Below are positions 42,791 through 51,978 of a stretch of DNA of 64,000 nt, piece by piece. The translations under genes and the position numbers were made by a program. The notes under the pieces are model-generated. The model saw only the letters and a program-made list of their open reading frames with translations. It searched no databases and was not told the origin of the DNA. How positions within the stretch are numbered: the stretch's first letter is position 1; every line of letters begins with the position of its first letter. The stretch is from JAJZAM01 sp027391075 (lineage in GTDB: Bacteria > Actinomycetota > Acidimicrobiia > Acidimicrobiales > Palsa-688): positions 62,001-126,000 of the forward strand of contig DAHYHI010000071.1 of the NCBI GenBank assembly GCA_027391075.1. The letters run 5' to 3'.

Positions 42791-44212
42791 TTACCGTGTC
42801 GAGCGGGTCACGGGAGCCTTAGCTACTATCCGCTCCGCTTCGACGATGACCACTTCTTGGGTTATGTCCTCAAGGCTGCGTTGGGCTGTCTCGGGGATGA
42901 GCAGCGTTAGGAACGTTCCGATCAAGGCCATGCCGGCCGAGAATTCGAGGGCTCCGCCGATGCCGAACGCCTTGGAGATGTCCGGGAAAAGATACACTCC
43001 TAGAAAAGCACCGAACTTCGCTACGCCGGCCGATATGCCGTGCCCCGTGGTCCTGGCAGACGTCGGGAAGCATTCGGCCGCTAGGACGAAGGTCGTCTCG
43101 TTCGGGCCGAACTCGGCGAAGTAGTAGCTCGCTCCGAAGAGCAGCAGGAATGGCACCACCGTCGAAGTGATACCCGGGATTACTCCTATGAGCAGGAACA
43201 TGAGGCCCATCATGGGGAAGCCGATCAGCTGAAGCCTACGGTGACCGATGCGGTCCATGAAGTGCGCCGCCAGGTAGTACCCGGGTAGGGCTGCCACCGT
43301 GAACATGATTAGGTTCAGCGCCAGGGATTGCTCGATGGTCGAGTGGGCTCCGAGTACTTGCTTGACGATAAGAGGAGACGACACCGAGTTTCCGTAGTAG
43401 GCGTAGTCGAAGACGAACCAGGTGCCTGCGGTGCCGAGCAAGGTCAACATGTAGCGTCGGTTGGAGAAGAACTCACCGAGCGACACCTTCGCCGAGGCCC
43501 GCACCGAGGTCGGGCGTAGAGTTCCTTCGGAGTACTCGGCAACCGCTGCGAGCGCCTCGGCTGAGCGTCCTTGTGTCATCGCAAGGTAGCGGGGAGATTC
43601 TGGCATCTTGCGCCGCGAGTAGAGCACTGCAGCTGCGGGCACGGCACCCAGGGCAAGCAGGATCCGCCAAACGTCGGGGGATGCCAGGCCGGAAGACAGA
43701 AGAGCAAGGCCGGCTGCGTAGCCGGTCACGGTCCCCAATGCTTGCATCGCGAACACGAGTCCGACGAGCTTTCCCCTGTCTTTGCGGTTGGAGTACTCGC
43801 TCATGATCACCGCTGACACCGGGTAGTCGCCGCCGACTCCCAACCCGAGTATGAACCTACATACGATTAAGAAGACCACGCCCGGGGACAGCGCCGACGC
43901 TAGGGCAGCGACGACCATTACGCCAGCTTCGAGACCGTATATCTTCTTCCGGCCGACCTTGTCGGCGAGTCGACCGTAGAGAATCGCTCCGAAAAAGGCG
44001 CCGAGCAGGGTCATGGAGTTGATCAGGCCGGTTTGGGTGGAGTCCAAGTGCCATTGCTTGGCGATCAGCGTAGACGCCGTCCCGATGATGAAAAGGTCGT
44101 AGGCATCAGTGAAGAAGCCCATACCCGAGGTGAAGATCGCCTTGGTGTGGAACTGGCTTACTGGCGCCTCGTTCAGGGCGTCGATGAGATCGAGCTTTTC
44201 GATGTCAGTCAC
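42791..44212 (-). CDS. MFS transporter, Pho84-like (PHS family), probable phosphate symporter
   Basis: A 473-residue, 12-TM MFS protein. The first helix GMGFFTDAYDLFIIG closely matches the phosphate:H+ symporter (PHS/Pho84) signature, with motif A GRLADKVGRKKIYG and RFILGLGVGGDYPVSAVIMSEYS in helix 4. Location next to the pst operon and a PHO-box-like repeat upstream favour phosphate or an organophosphate substrate. Other MFS substrates cannot be excluded. Confidence 0.85.
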   Translation of the reverse strand: MTDIEKLDLIDALNEAPVSQFHTKAIFTSGMGFFTDAYDLFIIGTASTLIAKQWHLDSTQTGLINSMTLLGAFFGAILYGRLADKVGRKKIYGLEAGVMVVAALASALSPGVVFLIVCRFILGLGVGGDYPVSAVIMSEYSNRKDRGKLVGLVFAMQALGTVTGYAAGLALLSSGLASPDVWRILLALGAVPAAAVLYSRRKMPESPRYLAMTQGRSAEALAAVAEYSEGTLRPTSVRASAKVSLGEFFSNRRYMLTLLGTAGTWFVFDYAYYGNSVSSPLIVKQVLGAHSTIEQSLALNLIMFTVAALPGYYLAAHFMDRIGHRRLQLIGFPMMGLMFLLIGVIPGITSTVVPFLLLFGASYYFAEFGPNETTFVLAAECFPTSARTTGHGISAGVAKFGAFLGVYLFPDISKAFGIGGALEFSAGMALIGTFLTLLIPETAQRSLEDITQEVVIVEAERIVAKAPVTRSTR

Positions 44213-44303
44213 GATTCGAGCTCCGACGATGATGTGGTCACGACCGATACCCTACAGAGTCACGGTAAACGGCCTCTCTCCGACGAGTAGCATCTGAACT
44301 AAC

Positions 44304-44325
44304 TTCAGATGAATTTCAGGTGAAT
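44304..44325 (-). promoter_or_regulatory. PHO-box-like 11-bp direct repeats
   Basis: Read on the minus strand, ATTCACCTGAA and ATTCATCTGAA stand back to back (10 of 11 identical), followed by a weaker third unit GTTAGTTCAGA. The spacing and TTCACC core match PhoP boxes of actinobacteria. They end about 92 bp upstream of the Pho84-like ATG and also lie 45 bp from the divergent VOC gene. Confidence 0.65.
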
Positions 44326-44369
44326 TAGCTGGCGTGTTGCCGACAGACGGGAAGTGCGAGACTTAGGGC

Positions 44370-44780
44370 GTGCGATTCGTAGGCTTCGACCACGTAGTCC
44401 TTCGCTGCTCGGACGTGGAACGGTCCCTGGCCTGGTACTGCGAGACACTAGGGCTGGCCGGGGAACGCGTCGAGAAGTGGCGGGCAGGTGAGGTCCCGTT
44501 CCCGTCGGTGAGAGTGACCGACGCGACGATCATCGACCTCTTCGCCGCCACACCCCCGCCCATTCGGCTCCCGCCGGAGGTCAGGGGGAACATGGACCAC
44601 TTCTGCCTCGTTATGACACCGGGTGACTGGGAGGCCATGGTCGCGTCGGGAGCTCCGCCCGCTGAGCGGGGACCGTCGAAGGTGTTCGGCGCCTTGGGTA
44701 TGGGCATGTCCATATACACCCGGGACCCCGACGGGAACCTCGTCGAGTTGCGCTGTTACCCCGAGACGCCCGCAGGCTGA
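44370..44780 (+). CDS. VOC/glyoxalase-fold protein
   Basis: A 136-residue protein with two beta-alpha-beta-beta-beta units. His8 in FDHVVLRC, His in MDHFCLVM and Glu in GNLVELRC match the metal-ligand positions of vicinal-oxygen-chelate enzymes. Substrate unknown. Confidence 0.85.
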   Translation: MRFVGFDHVVLRCSDVERSLAWYCETLGLAGERVEKWRAGEVPFPSVRVTDATIIDLFAATPPPIRLPPEVRGNMDHFCLVMTPGDWEAMVASGAPPAERGPSKVFGALGMGMSIYTRDPDGNLVELRCYPETPAG

Positions 44781-44851
44781 CCCTGAACCGCATGGACGCC
44801 CGGCGGGACCCGGCGCGACCGGAACCTGCCAGCGCCGGGACGGCCAGCCGC

Positions 44852-46048
44852 TTAGCGGGGCACTTTCGACCAGGGCAGGTCCTTGTCGACGCGCACGTCG
44901 CCGGGAAGGCCGAGAACCCGCTCCCCGAGAATGTTGCGCTGGATCTCCGACGTGCCGCCTTCGATGGAGTTCGCCCGGCTGCGCAGGAACATCTTGCGGG
45001 CTGACCCGGCCGGGCCGGTCAGGCCGAGCGACTCGGAACGGTGCATCTCGTAGGTATAGCCGACGGTGCCGTCAGCGCCGAGCAGGTCGACGCACAGCTC
45101 GTAGATACGCTTGTTGACCTCGGCGAACATGAGCTTGGCTATCGACCCTTCCGGCCCGGGGTTGCCAGCGCGGCGGTTCTGGCCGGCGCGGATGTTCGTC
45201 AGACGCAGGGCTTCCGCCTCGCACCACAGTTTCATCAGGCGGTCCCGTTTTGCCGCCTGGGCGCCGGACTCACCCCAGATGCGCAGCGCTTCAGCTATTG
45301 CGCCACTCCCCCGCTGCGGTGCCCCGCCGCCGCCTCCGATGGCGGTCCGCTCGTTCATCAAAGTGGTCATGGCGACCCGCCAGCCTTCCCCGACCTGGCC
45401 GACACGGTCGGAGTCGGGGACACGAACCTCGGTCAGGTACACCTCGTTGAACTCCGCCTCGCCGGTGATCTGCACCAGCGGCCGCACTTCAACCCCAGGG
45501 GAGTGCATATCCAAGGCGAAGTAGGTGAGACCCTTGTGCTTGGCCACGTCTGGGTCGGTGCGCGCTACGAGCATGCCCCGGTCGGCCATGTGTGCCATCG
45601 TGTTCCAGACCTTCTGTCCGGTCACGACCCACTCGTCGCCGTCGCGCACCGCACGGCACGCGAGGCTCGCCAGGTCAGAGCCGGCTCCCGGCTCGGAGAA
45701 CAACTGGCACCAGGCGTCCTCACCGGTGAACATCCGCCGGAGCAGCCGGTCTTTGATCTCCTCGCTTCCGTTGGTCACCACGGTCGGGCCGGCGAGGGTG
45801 AGCCCGAAGAAGAGGCGGCCGTCGGGGGGTCTGGCCCCCGCCTCGCGAAGGCGGGCGTCCACGCGTGACTGCAGGCTGGGTGCCACGCCGAGCCCTCCGC
45901 GCCCTTCGGGGAAGTACACCCAGGCAAGCCCGGCGTCGTACTGAAGACCCCGGAACTCCACCACGGGAGTCCTGGCCGGGTCGGCCTCGGCTAGCAGTCG
46001 GTCGACGCGTTCGTCCACGAGTCGCAGCGGGTCACTCATAGGGTTCAT
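44852..46048 (-). CDS. Acyl-CoA dehydrogenase (FadE family)
   Basis: A 398-residue flavoprotein. FAD/substrate motifs are LFSEPGAGSDLASL and VVTGQKVWNT; the catalytic Glu is in the C-terminal SIEGGTSEIQRNILGERVLGLP, where the EGTSEIQ-type motif is intact. ATG at 46048 was chosen because GGGATGGAA precedes it; an ATG at 46039 is also possible. Divergent from the lactonase gene. Substrate unknown. Confidence 0.92.
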   Translation of the reverse strand: MNPMSDPLRLVDERVDRLLAEADPARTPVVEFRGLQYDAGLAWVYFPEGRGGLGVAPSLQSRVDARLREAGARPPDGRLFFGLTLAGPTVVTNGSEEIKDRLLRRMFTGEDAWCQLFSEPGAGSDLASLACRAVRDGDEWVVTGQKVWNTMAHMADRGMLVARTDPDVAKHKGLTYFALDMHSPGVEVRPLVQITGEAEFNEVYLTEVRVPDSDRVGQVGEGWRVAMTTLMNERTAIGGGGGAPQRGSGAIAEALRIWGESGAQAAKRDRLMKLWCEAEALRLTNIRAGQNRRAGNPGPEGSIAKLMFAEVNKRIYELCVDLLGADGTVGYTYEMHRSESLGLTGPAGSARKMFLRSRANSIEGGTSEIQRNILGERVLGLPGDVRVDKDLPWSKVPR

Positions 46049-46165
46049 TGTTCCATCCCGCTGCCGGCTGGCGAAAGTCCCGACCGATGAAAAGTCCCGG
46101 TGACGAAAGTCCCCGCCGGGCGGCCGGACCGGCACGCCACCGGAGTTTTCGCGTATGGTCTGGTC

Positions 46166-47140
46166 ATGGCAACGGTTGAGACGGTCAGGGGCCCGGTCGA
46201 CACTTCCGAACTGGGCCGTACGTACATGCACGAGCACGTCTTTGTGCTTACACCCGACGTGCAGCAGAACTACCCAGACGAGTGGGGTTCGGAGGAGGAC
46301 CGTGTCGCTGACGCTGTCACGAAGCTAAAAGCGGCTGCTGCGCAGGGTACGCGCACCTTCGTAGACCCGACGGTCGTGGGACTCGGCCGTTACATTCCCC
46401 GGATAGTCCAGGTGGCCGAGCGCGTCCCCGAGCTCAACTTGATAGTCGCCACAGGCTGCTACACCTACGACCAGGTGCCGTTCTTCTTCCACTACCGCAG
46501 CCCGGAGCTCGGCATCACCGAGCCGATGGTCGACATGTTCGTCGCCGACATCACCGAGGGAATAGCGGGAACGGGGGTGAAAGCCGCTTTCCTCAAGTGC
46601 GCCATCGACGCACAGGGCATGACTGACGGCGTGGAGAGGATCATGCGCGCCGTGGCCAGAGCGCACCGCCAGACCGGCGCGCCCATCACCGTGCACACCC
46701 ATCCCAATTCACACACCGGTCTGGAAGTCAAAAGAATCCTCTGCGACTCAGAAGGCGTCGACCCGACCCGGGTGGTGCTCGGCCACAGCGGGGACAGCTC
46801 CGACGCCGACCACCTGGCCGCGCTCGCCGATTCGGGTTTCATCTTGGGGATGGACCGCTTCGGGATCAACTTGGAGACCACCTTCGAGGCCCGCTGCGAC
46901 GTCGTCGTCGAGCTGTGCCGGAGGGGTTACGCGGATCGGATGGTCCTGTCGCACGACGCGTCGTGCTACATCGACTGGATAGACCCGTCCCTGTTCGGGA
47001 TGCTCCCGCAGTGGAACTACCTGCACATCCACGACGACGTCCTGCCATATCTGAGGGAGCACGGCGTGAGCGAGGAGCAGATCGACACGATGCTCGTCGC
47101 TAACCCCCGCCGGTACTTCGAGAACACGTCCGCCTACTGA
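46166..47140 (+). CDS. Phosphotriesterase-like lactonase
   Basis: A 324-residue amidohydrolase-fold protein very like the mycobacterial PPH/Rv0230c group, which hydrolyses acyl-homoserine and other gamma/delta-lactones and weakly organophosphates. All metal ligands are visible: His22 and His24 (HEH), Lys144 (FLKC, carbamylated bridging Lys), His177, His207 and Asp264. Also shows the GLGRYIPRI and MDRFGIN segments. The next gene, an ACAD10/11-type dehydrogenase, begins 15 bp after its stop, so the two form an operon. That context suggests natural lactones that yield 4-hydroxy acids. Confidence 0.92.
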   Translation: MATVETVRGPVDTSELGRTYMHEHVFVLTPDVQQNYPDEWGSEEDRVADAVTKLKAAAAQGTRTFVDPTVVGLGRYIPRIVQVAERVPELNLIVATGCYTYDQVPFFFHYRSPELGITEPMVDMFVADITEGIAGTGVKAAFLKCAIDAQGMTDGVERIMRAVARAHRQTGAPITVHTHPNSHTGLEVKRILCDSEGVDPTRVVLGHSGDSSDADHLAALADSGFILGMDRFGINLETTFEARCDVVVELCRRGYADRMVLSHDASCYIDWIDPSLFGMLPQWNYLHIHDDVLPYLREHGVSEEQIDTMLVANPRRYFENTSAY

Positions 47141-47155
47141 CCCCGGAGGTCAACC

Positions 47156-48427
47156 ATGCCCGCAAACCCCCTCAACACCGACGACTTCGGCGGCGAGCTT
47201 TTCAACCTGGGTATCTCCCCAGATGCCCGTGAGCTGCTCGACCGTGTCAAGAAATTCATCCAAACCGAGGTGCTGCCCCTAGAAGAGAAGTACTTCGCGC
47301 TGGGCGAGGGCCGGGCCGACCGTTGGAGCTTCGCTCCAGGCCAGCTGGAACTGCTGGACGCCACCAAGGCCAAAGCCAAATCCGAAGGTCTCTGGAACTT
47401 CTTCCTGCCCAACGCAGATACCGGCGAAGGCCTGTCCAACCTCGACTACGCATACATCGCATTCGAGCTTGGCAAGACCCGCCTGGGTTCGGAATGCCTC
47501 AACTGCTCCGCGCCCGACACCGGCAACATGGAGGTCCTGGAACGGGTCGGCACACCGGAGCAGAAGAAGCGTTGGCTGGAGCCCCTCCTCGCCGGGGAGA
47601 TCCGCTCGGCGTACGCCATGACCGAACCGGACCTGGCTTCATCCGACGCCCGCAACATCGCATGCGAGGCGGTCCTCGACGGCGAGGAGTGGGTGATCAA
47701 CGGCGAGAAGTACTACATCTCCGGTGCCGGCGACCCCAGGTGCAAGATCATGATCGTCATGGTGCGCACCAACCCTGAAGCGGCGACGCACCTTCAACAG
47801 TCCCAGATCCTCGTCCCGATGGACACGCCCGGTGTCGAGGTCGTCGGCCCGATGCTCGTATTCGGCCACGACGACGCGCCCCACGGGCACATGCACCTAC
47901 GCTTCCACGACGTTAGAGTGCCCAAGGACAACGTCTTGCTAGGTGAGGGACGGGGATTCGAGATCTCCCAGGTCCGCCTCGGGCCGGGCCGCATACACCA
48001 CTGCATGCGTTCTATCGGGGCGGCCGAGAAAGCCCTGGCCCTCATGGTCGAGAGAGGTTTGAGCCGGGACGCTTTCGGCAAGCCAATCATCTCCCTCGGC
48101 AAGAACACTGAATGGGTTTCGAGGGCCAGGATCGAGATCGAAGCGATGCGGATGATGGTCCTGCGGGCGGCCAAGGCGATGGACCTGATGGGCAACGCCG
48201 AAGCCCGAGTGTGGGTCTCTGCTGCTAAGGCGATGGTGCCCGAGCGTGTCTGTAACATCATCGACCAGGCGATACAGATCCACGGGGCGACCGGGATCTC
48301 CCAGTGGACGCCGCTGGCCGACATGTACACCTCACAGCGCACTCTGCGCTTCGCTGACGGGCCCGACGAAGTTCACCACATGGTCGTAGGCAGGGCGGAG
48401 ATCGCCCGCTACCGGGCGCAGCGCTGA
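47156..48427 (+). CDS. Acyl-CoA dehydrogenase, ACAD10/11-like
   Basis: A 423-residue flavoprotein of the ACAD10/11 branch. Diagnostic segments are APDTGNMEVLERVGT, SAYAMTEPDLASSDARNI and the C-terminal RFADGPDEVHH, which replaces the usual EGTSEIQ. In the mammalian and Pseudomonas (LvaC) systems this branch acts on 4-phosphoacyl-CoA, eliminating phosphate after kinase action. It is in an operon with the lactonase, and a matching kinase pair lies 3.2 kb downstream. AGGTCA-type site before the ATG. Confidence 0.92.
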   Translation: MPANPLNTDDFGGELFNLGISPDARELLDRVKKFIQTEVLPLEEKYFALGEGRADRWSFAPGQLELLDATKAKAKSEGLWNFFLPNADTGEGLSNLDYAYIAFELGKTRLGSECLNCSAPDTGNMEVLERVGTPEQKKRWLEPLLAGEIRSAYAMTEPDLASSDARNIACEAVLDGEEWVINGEKYYISGAGDPRCKIMIVMVRTNPEAATHLQQSQILVPMDTPGVEVVGPMLVFGHDDAPHGHMHLRFHDVRVPKDNVLLGEGRGFEISQVRLGPGRIHHCMRSIGAAEKALALMVERGLSRDAFGKPIISLGKNTEWVSRARIEIEAMRMMVLRAAKAMDLMGNAEARVWVSAAKAMVPERVCNIIDQAIQIHGATGISQWTPLADMYTSQRTLRFADGPDEVHHMVVGRAEIARYRAQR

Positions 48428-48431
48428 CCGA

Positions 48432-48456
48432 AGCCGGCCGTCTAAGCCGGCCGGCT
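48432..48456. terminator. Bidirectional hairpin between ACAD and MFS genes
   Basis: AGCCGGCCG (48432-48440) pairs with CGGCCGGCT (48448-48456) around a 7-nt loop in the 35-bp gap between convergent genes. No clear T run. Confidence 0.65.
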
Positions 48457-48462
48457 AAACCG

Positions 48463-50178
48463 TCAAGGCGTGACGTGGCGGCCGCGCAGAAGCGACGCCA
48501 CGGCCGCCACTGCCGAACAGACGATTGCGAAGCTGAACGCGTAGTGGATACCCGTGCCGAACGGCGCCGTGATCAGGTGCGGGAAGAAGCTACGGCTCGT
48601 GATGTGCGCCATCTGGGCCGCGCTAAGACCATGCGTAGCGGCCGGACCGGCGCTCGCCAGAAGCTGCTGGATCGGGTTGTAGCCGAGCAGGCTGGCGAAG
48701 AGGGCACCGATGGGGGGAAGACTTGCGATCCGGGTGGCTTGGGCTGCGGGCACTCCGTTCGCGACGAGACCGGCGTAGAGATGGCTGGGGAGGCTCGACG
48801 CGAGGCCGAGGGTTATGACACTGAAGAAGATCCCTATGGACAGGACCATCGCAGAGTTCTGAAACGTGGTGGCCATGCCAGCGCCTGCCCCGCGCTGGTC
48901 GGCAGGAAGACTGTTCATGATCGCGGCACGGTTAGGCGACGCGAACATGCCCATCGACAGTCCCATTATGAGCAGCAAAAGGGCGAACCAAACGTAGGAG
49001 AAGTTCACCGGCAGGACCTCTAAGAGGGCGAACGCCGCCCCGGTACCGACCATCCCCCCGGTCGCGAACCCGCGGGCGCCGAAACGGTCCGAAAGAATCC
49101 CCGACGTCGGCCCAGCAGCGAGGAACCCGACGGTGAGAGGCAGCATGTATATACCCGCCCACAGGGGGGTGCGCTCGAAGCTGTAGCCGTGCTGGGGCAG
49201 CCAAATCCCCTGCAGCCAGATGACCAGCATGAACTGCAGACCGCCGCGCGCCAAAGAAGCGAGGAGGCTAGCAAGGTTCCCAGCGGTAAAAGCCCTGATC
49301 TTAAAAAGCGAAAGCCGGAACATCGGAGCCTCGACCGACGCTTCGATCCTGACGAACACGGCGAGAGCGACGACGCCCACGGCCATGGCTGCTATCACCT
49401 CCGGGTTGGTCCAACCCATCGAGTGCCCACCGTAGGGTTGTATCCCGTACACCACTCCTGCCAGGATCGCCGTCAGCCCGACAGCGAACGCTGCGTTACC
49501 GGACCAGTCGATCTTCCCGGGGACGCGAACCCCGCTGTCGATGAGCTTGGTGTAGGCCCAGACGGTTCCGAACACCCCGAAGGGCACCGACACGAGGAAG
49601 ACCAGCCGCCAGCTGACAGGGGCGAGGATCCCCCCGAGGACAAGCCCGACGAACGAACCAGCTATCGCGGCGACACCGTTGATTCCCAGGGCGAGGCCTC
49701 TCTGGTTTTCGGGGAAGGCGTCGGTGAGAATCGCGCTCGAGTTGGCGAACTCCAAGGAGCCACCGATCCCCTGGCCGACCCGCATCAAGATGATCCACAG
49801 CGCGCCCGCCCTGCCGGTCATCCACGTGACCGACAGGAGGATCGAGAACACGGTGAAGACCAAGAACCCCAGGTTGTACATGCGTACACGGCCGTACATG
49901 TCGCCGATACGACCGAAGGTGAGAACGAGCACGGAAGTGACAAGCAGGAAACCCATCAGCGTCCACAGGAAATAGGCGCTGTTACCGGGGCCGAGGGGGT
50001 TGAGGCCGATGCCTCGGAAGATGTCCGGCAGGGCGATGATGGTGATCGAACCGTTGATGACGACCATCGAGATGCCGATCGTCGTGTTGATCAGAGCGAC
50101 CCATTTATAGCGAGGTCCTGGCACCCTCGCAGCCCGCGAGCCTGCAACGGCAGGCCCTGCGGAGGTCGAAGCGCTCAC
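48463..50178 (-). CDS. MFS transporter, DHA2 (EmrB/QacA) family
   Basis: A 571-residue, 14-TM exporter. INTTIGISMVVINGSITIIALPDI is the usual first-helix signature, FGRIGDMYGRVRMYNLG is motif A, and GVAAIAGSFVGLVLGGIL resembles antiporter motif C. Likely exports a toxic or hydrophobic compound; the substrate is unknown. Convergent with the ACAD10/11-like gene. Confidence 0.88.
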   Translation of the reverse strand: MSASTSAGPAVAGSRAARVPGPRYKWVALINTTIGISMVVINGSITIIALPDIFRGIGLNPLGPGNSAYFLWTLMGFLLVTSVLVLTFGRIGDMYGRVRMYNLGFLVFTVFSILLSVTWMTGRAGALWIILMRVGQGIGGSLEFANSSAILTDAFPENQRGLALGINGVAAIAGSFVGLVLGGILAPVSWRLVFLVSVPFGVFGTVWAYTKLIDSGVRVPGKIDWSGNAAFAVGLTAILAGVVYGIQPYGGHSMGWTNPEVIAAMAVGVVALAVFVRIEASVEAPMFRLSLFKIRAFTAGNLASLLASLARGGLQFMLVIWLQGIWLPQHGYSFERTPLWAGIYMLPLTVGFLAAGPTSGILSDRFGARGFATGGMVGTGAAFALLEVLPVNFSYVWFALLLLIMGLSMGMFASPNRAAIMNSLPADQRGAGAGMATTFQNSAMVLSIGIFFSVITLGLASSLPSHLYAGLVANGVPAAQATRIASLPPIGALFASLLGYNPIQQLLASAGPAATHGLSAAQMAHITSRSFFPHLITAPFGTGIHYAFSFAIVCSAVAAVASLLRGRHVTP

Positions 50179-50314
50179 AAGCTCACGCCGGCAAACTCAG
50201 TTCTTCGGTAACGCCGTGTAGGTGTCATTTTCCTCCCAATTCCCACCAAGGCTACCCCCGGAGCACATACAGAGGGCAGAAGTTCGGCTGCGGCCAGTCC
50301 GCCGGCGCGAGGAT

Positions 50315-50809
50315 GTGAAGGTGCCAACGCCTCCCCCGTCACCCCGTGAGATCCGCCACGCATTTCGCCACTCCCTCACCCCGGGGCAGCAGACGGCGCT
50401 CGTCAGCTGGCTGTCCTTCACGTCTACGTTCAGCACCGTGCGGGTTATCACGTACTCGATCAAAGACGGCAAAGGACCCCTTCACGACATCAAGGCCGGC
50501 GGCGTTCACCTCCACCACTATCTGTGGGGGATCCTGACGGTAAGCGCCGTCGGAGGCGTGGCGCTCCGCGGTGACGACCGTTTCCGCCGCCACCCGCTGG
50601 TGGCAGTGGCTTATGGTGCCGGGTTGGCGCTTATAGTCGACGAGTTCGCTCTCCTGCTCGACTTGCGGGACGTGTACTGGGCGAAGCAGGGGCGCCTGTC
50701 GGTAGACGTGGCTATCGGGGTTATAGCCGGCACCGGCTCGCTGCTCGCCGGCTGGCCGGTGATCCGCCACCTGCGGGCAACCCGCAAAGCCCAAGCGCTG
50801 TCAGGCTAG
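50315..50809 (+). CDS. Conserved integral membrane protein
   Basis: A 164-residue protein with four predicted TM helices and a short N-terminal tail. HLHHYLWG near residue 70 and VDEFALLLDLRDVYW near residue 110 place His and acidic residues at membrane edges, suggesting a metal or lipid-head-group site. I do not recognise the family by name. GTG at 50315 has GAGGAT upstream. Its last 9 bp overlap the convergent SCO6745-family gene. Confidence 0.7.
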   Translation: MKVPTPPPSPREIRHAFRHSLTPGQQTALVSWLSFTSTFSTVRVITYSIKDGKGPLHDIKAGGVHLHHYLWGILTVSAVGGVALRGDDRFRRHPLVAVAYGAGLALIVDEFALLLDLRDVYWAKQGRLSVDVAIGVIAGTGSLLAGWPVIRHLRATRKAQALSG

Positions 50810-51538
50810 GGCCGCTTGGACTCCTTCGAGCCCCGACAAGAATGCCGTAGCGGCGGCATCGTCTAACTCGGCGAAGATCGGCTCCAGCAACCTGTCGGTC
50901 AGCTGCTCTGCCATTTCCAGGGCGCGCCGGTCCTCGTCGGTCGGTTCGGCGACCTCGCCTTCCTCCCAGCCGAAGGTGGCGACGTCGCCCGGACGCTTGA
51001 TCTTGTGAGCGAGCGGAGTCGACAGCCCGCTCGCCCTGACAGCCACCAAGTGGGCAGAACCGCGAAGCTCTCGTAGGACTGCCACCAGCTGCATCGCCCG
51101 TGCAGGAAGGTCCTCGGCGAGCGGCTCCGCCGCCCACCCTGCGAAGAGCGTCAGACCACCCGGGTCGGTCATCGCCTTCGACACGAGCGTCTCGGCCGCT
51201 TCGCAGAAACCTTCGAGGCCGGCCACGTCGCCGAGACGAGCCCGGCCGTGATCCTGGCAGCAGCCCACGTAGCGCCTGGCCGCGTCGCGGGCGGGATACC
51301 GCTCGCGAGCCGAGGTCCACATCTTGTCGACGAGCGACGGCTTGAAGTATCCGAACGCGCTCGTGACCACGGCCGATTCGACGTCGCCGAGCACCCCACC
51401 GCGGCCGAGGAAGTAGAAGCGGAACCCGTCGAGGCCGACGGCTTTGCCAGCCGCCACCGTCTCAGGGGTGAAGTAGAACGACGAGCCTAGATGTCCGAGG
51501 CTCGGGCAGGCCCGGGCCATCACGTCTGTTGGTTTCAT
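50801..51538 (-). CDS. SCO6745-family protein
   Basis: A 245-residue protein with the SCO6745-family pattern: an N-terminal GHLGSSFYFTPE, RFYFLGRGGVLGDV, then helical repeats and ATFGWEE. Widespread in actinobacteria, formerly described as a helix-turn-helix protein; no biochemical role is established. Divergent from the DUF6285/kinase pair. Confidence 0.85.
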   Translation of the reverse strand: MKPTDVMARACPSLGHLGSSFYFTPETVAAGKAVGLDGFRFYFLGRGGVLGDVESAVVTSAFGYFKPSLVDKMWTSARERYPARDAARRYVGCCQDHGRARLGDVAGLEGFCEAAETLVSKAMTDPGGLTLFAGWAAEPLAEDLPARAMQLVAVLRELRGSAHLVAVRASGLSTPLAHKIKRPGDVATFGWEEGEVAEPTDEDRRALEMAEQLTDRLLEPIFAELDDAAATAFLSGLEGVQAALA

Positions 51539-51618
51539 GCCCGGATCGTAGCGTTCCGAAGCGGACGTCCGCCCGGACGCGTAAGTTTGCGCCTTAGCCC
51601 TATGAACGCCAGATCCCT

Positions 51619-51978
51619 ATGAACCTGTACCCGAACGCTGCTGAACTTCTCCGGGCGGTCGCTGCCCTTCTCGACGACGAGGTCATGCCGGCGGTGCCGG
51701 CTGAGCTGGCCCACAAGGTTCGTGTCGCCTCGAACGTCGCCCGGATCGTCGGACGCGAGTGCGAGCTCGCAGAACCCGCAGCCAATGCTGAGAGACTGGC
51801 ACTGGCCGGGCTTCTCGGCCATGACGGGCCGCTCGCCGAGCTGCGCTCCGAGCTGTCTGCCAGGCTTCGACACGGCGACCCGGCGCTGGAGCACGAGGCG
51901 TGGCGTGTTGCAGTCGAAGTTACGAGACAAGAGCTGGCCGTGGTGAAACCGGGCCACGACCGCTGGGAGGGAAAGTGA
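51619..51978 (+). CDS. DUF6285 protein, LvaB-like kinase partner
   Basis: A 119-residue helical protein starting NLYPNAAELLRAVAALLDDEVMP, typical of DUF6285. In the Pseudomonas lva system the small protein LvaB is required by the kinase LvaA; I recall LvaB belonging to this family. Its TGA is overlapped by the GTG of the kinase gene (GTGA), so the two are translationally coupled. A 10-bp direct repeat, CCCTATGAAC, at 51598 and 51615 duplicates the start region. Confidence 0.85.
   Translation: MNLYPNAAELLRAVAALLDDEVMPAVPAELAHKVRVASNVARIVGRECELAEPAANAERLALAGLLGHDGPLAELRSELSARLRHGDPALEHEAWRVAVEVTRQELAVVKPGHDRWEGK

Noticed and set aside
46166..47140. Dedicated organophosphate-degrading phosphotriesterase
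   Set aside because: Sequence matches the lactonase (PPH/Rv0230c-like) branch, in which phosphotriesterase activity is a side activity.
49189..50211. Plus-strand 340-codon frame antisense to the DHA2 exporter
   Set aside because: Composition is Asp/Glu/Arg/His-rich as expected for the complement of a membrane protein; no domain.
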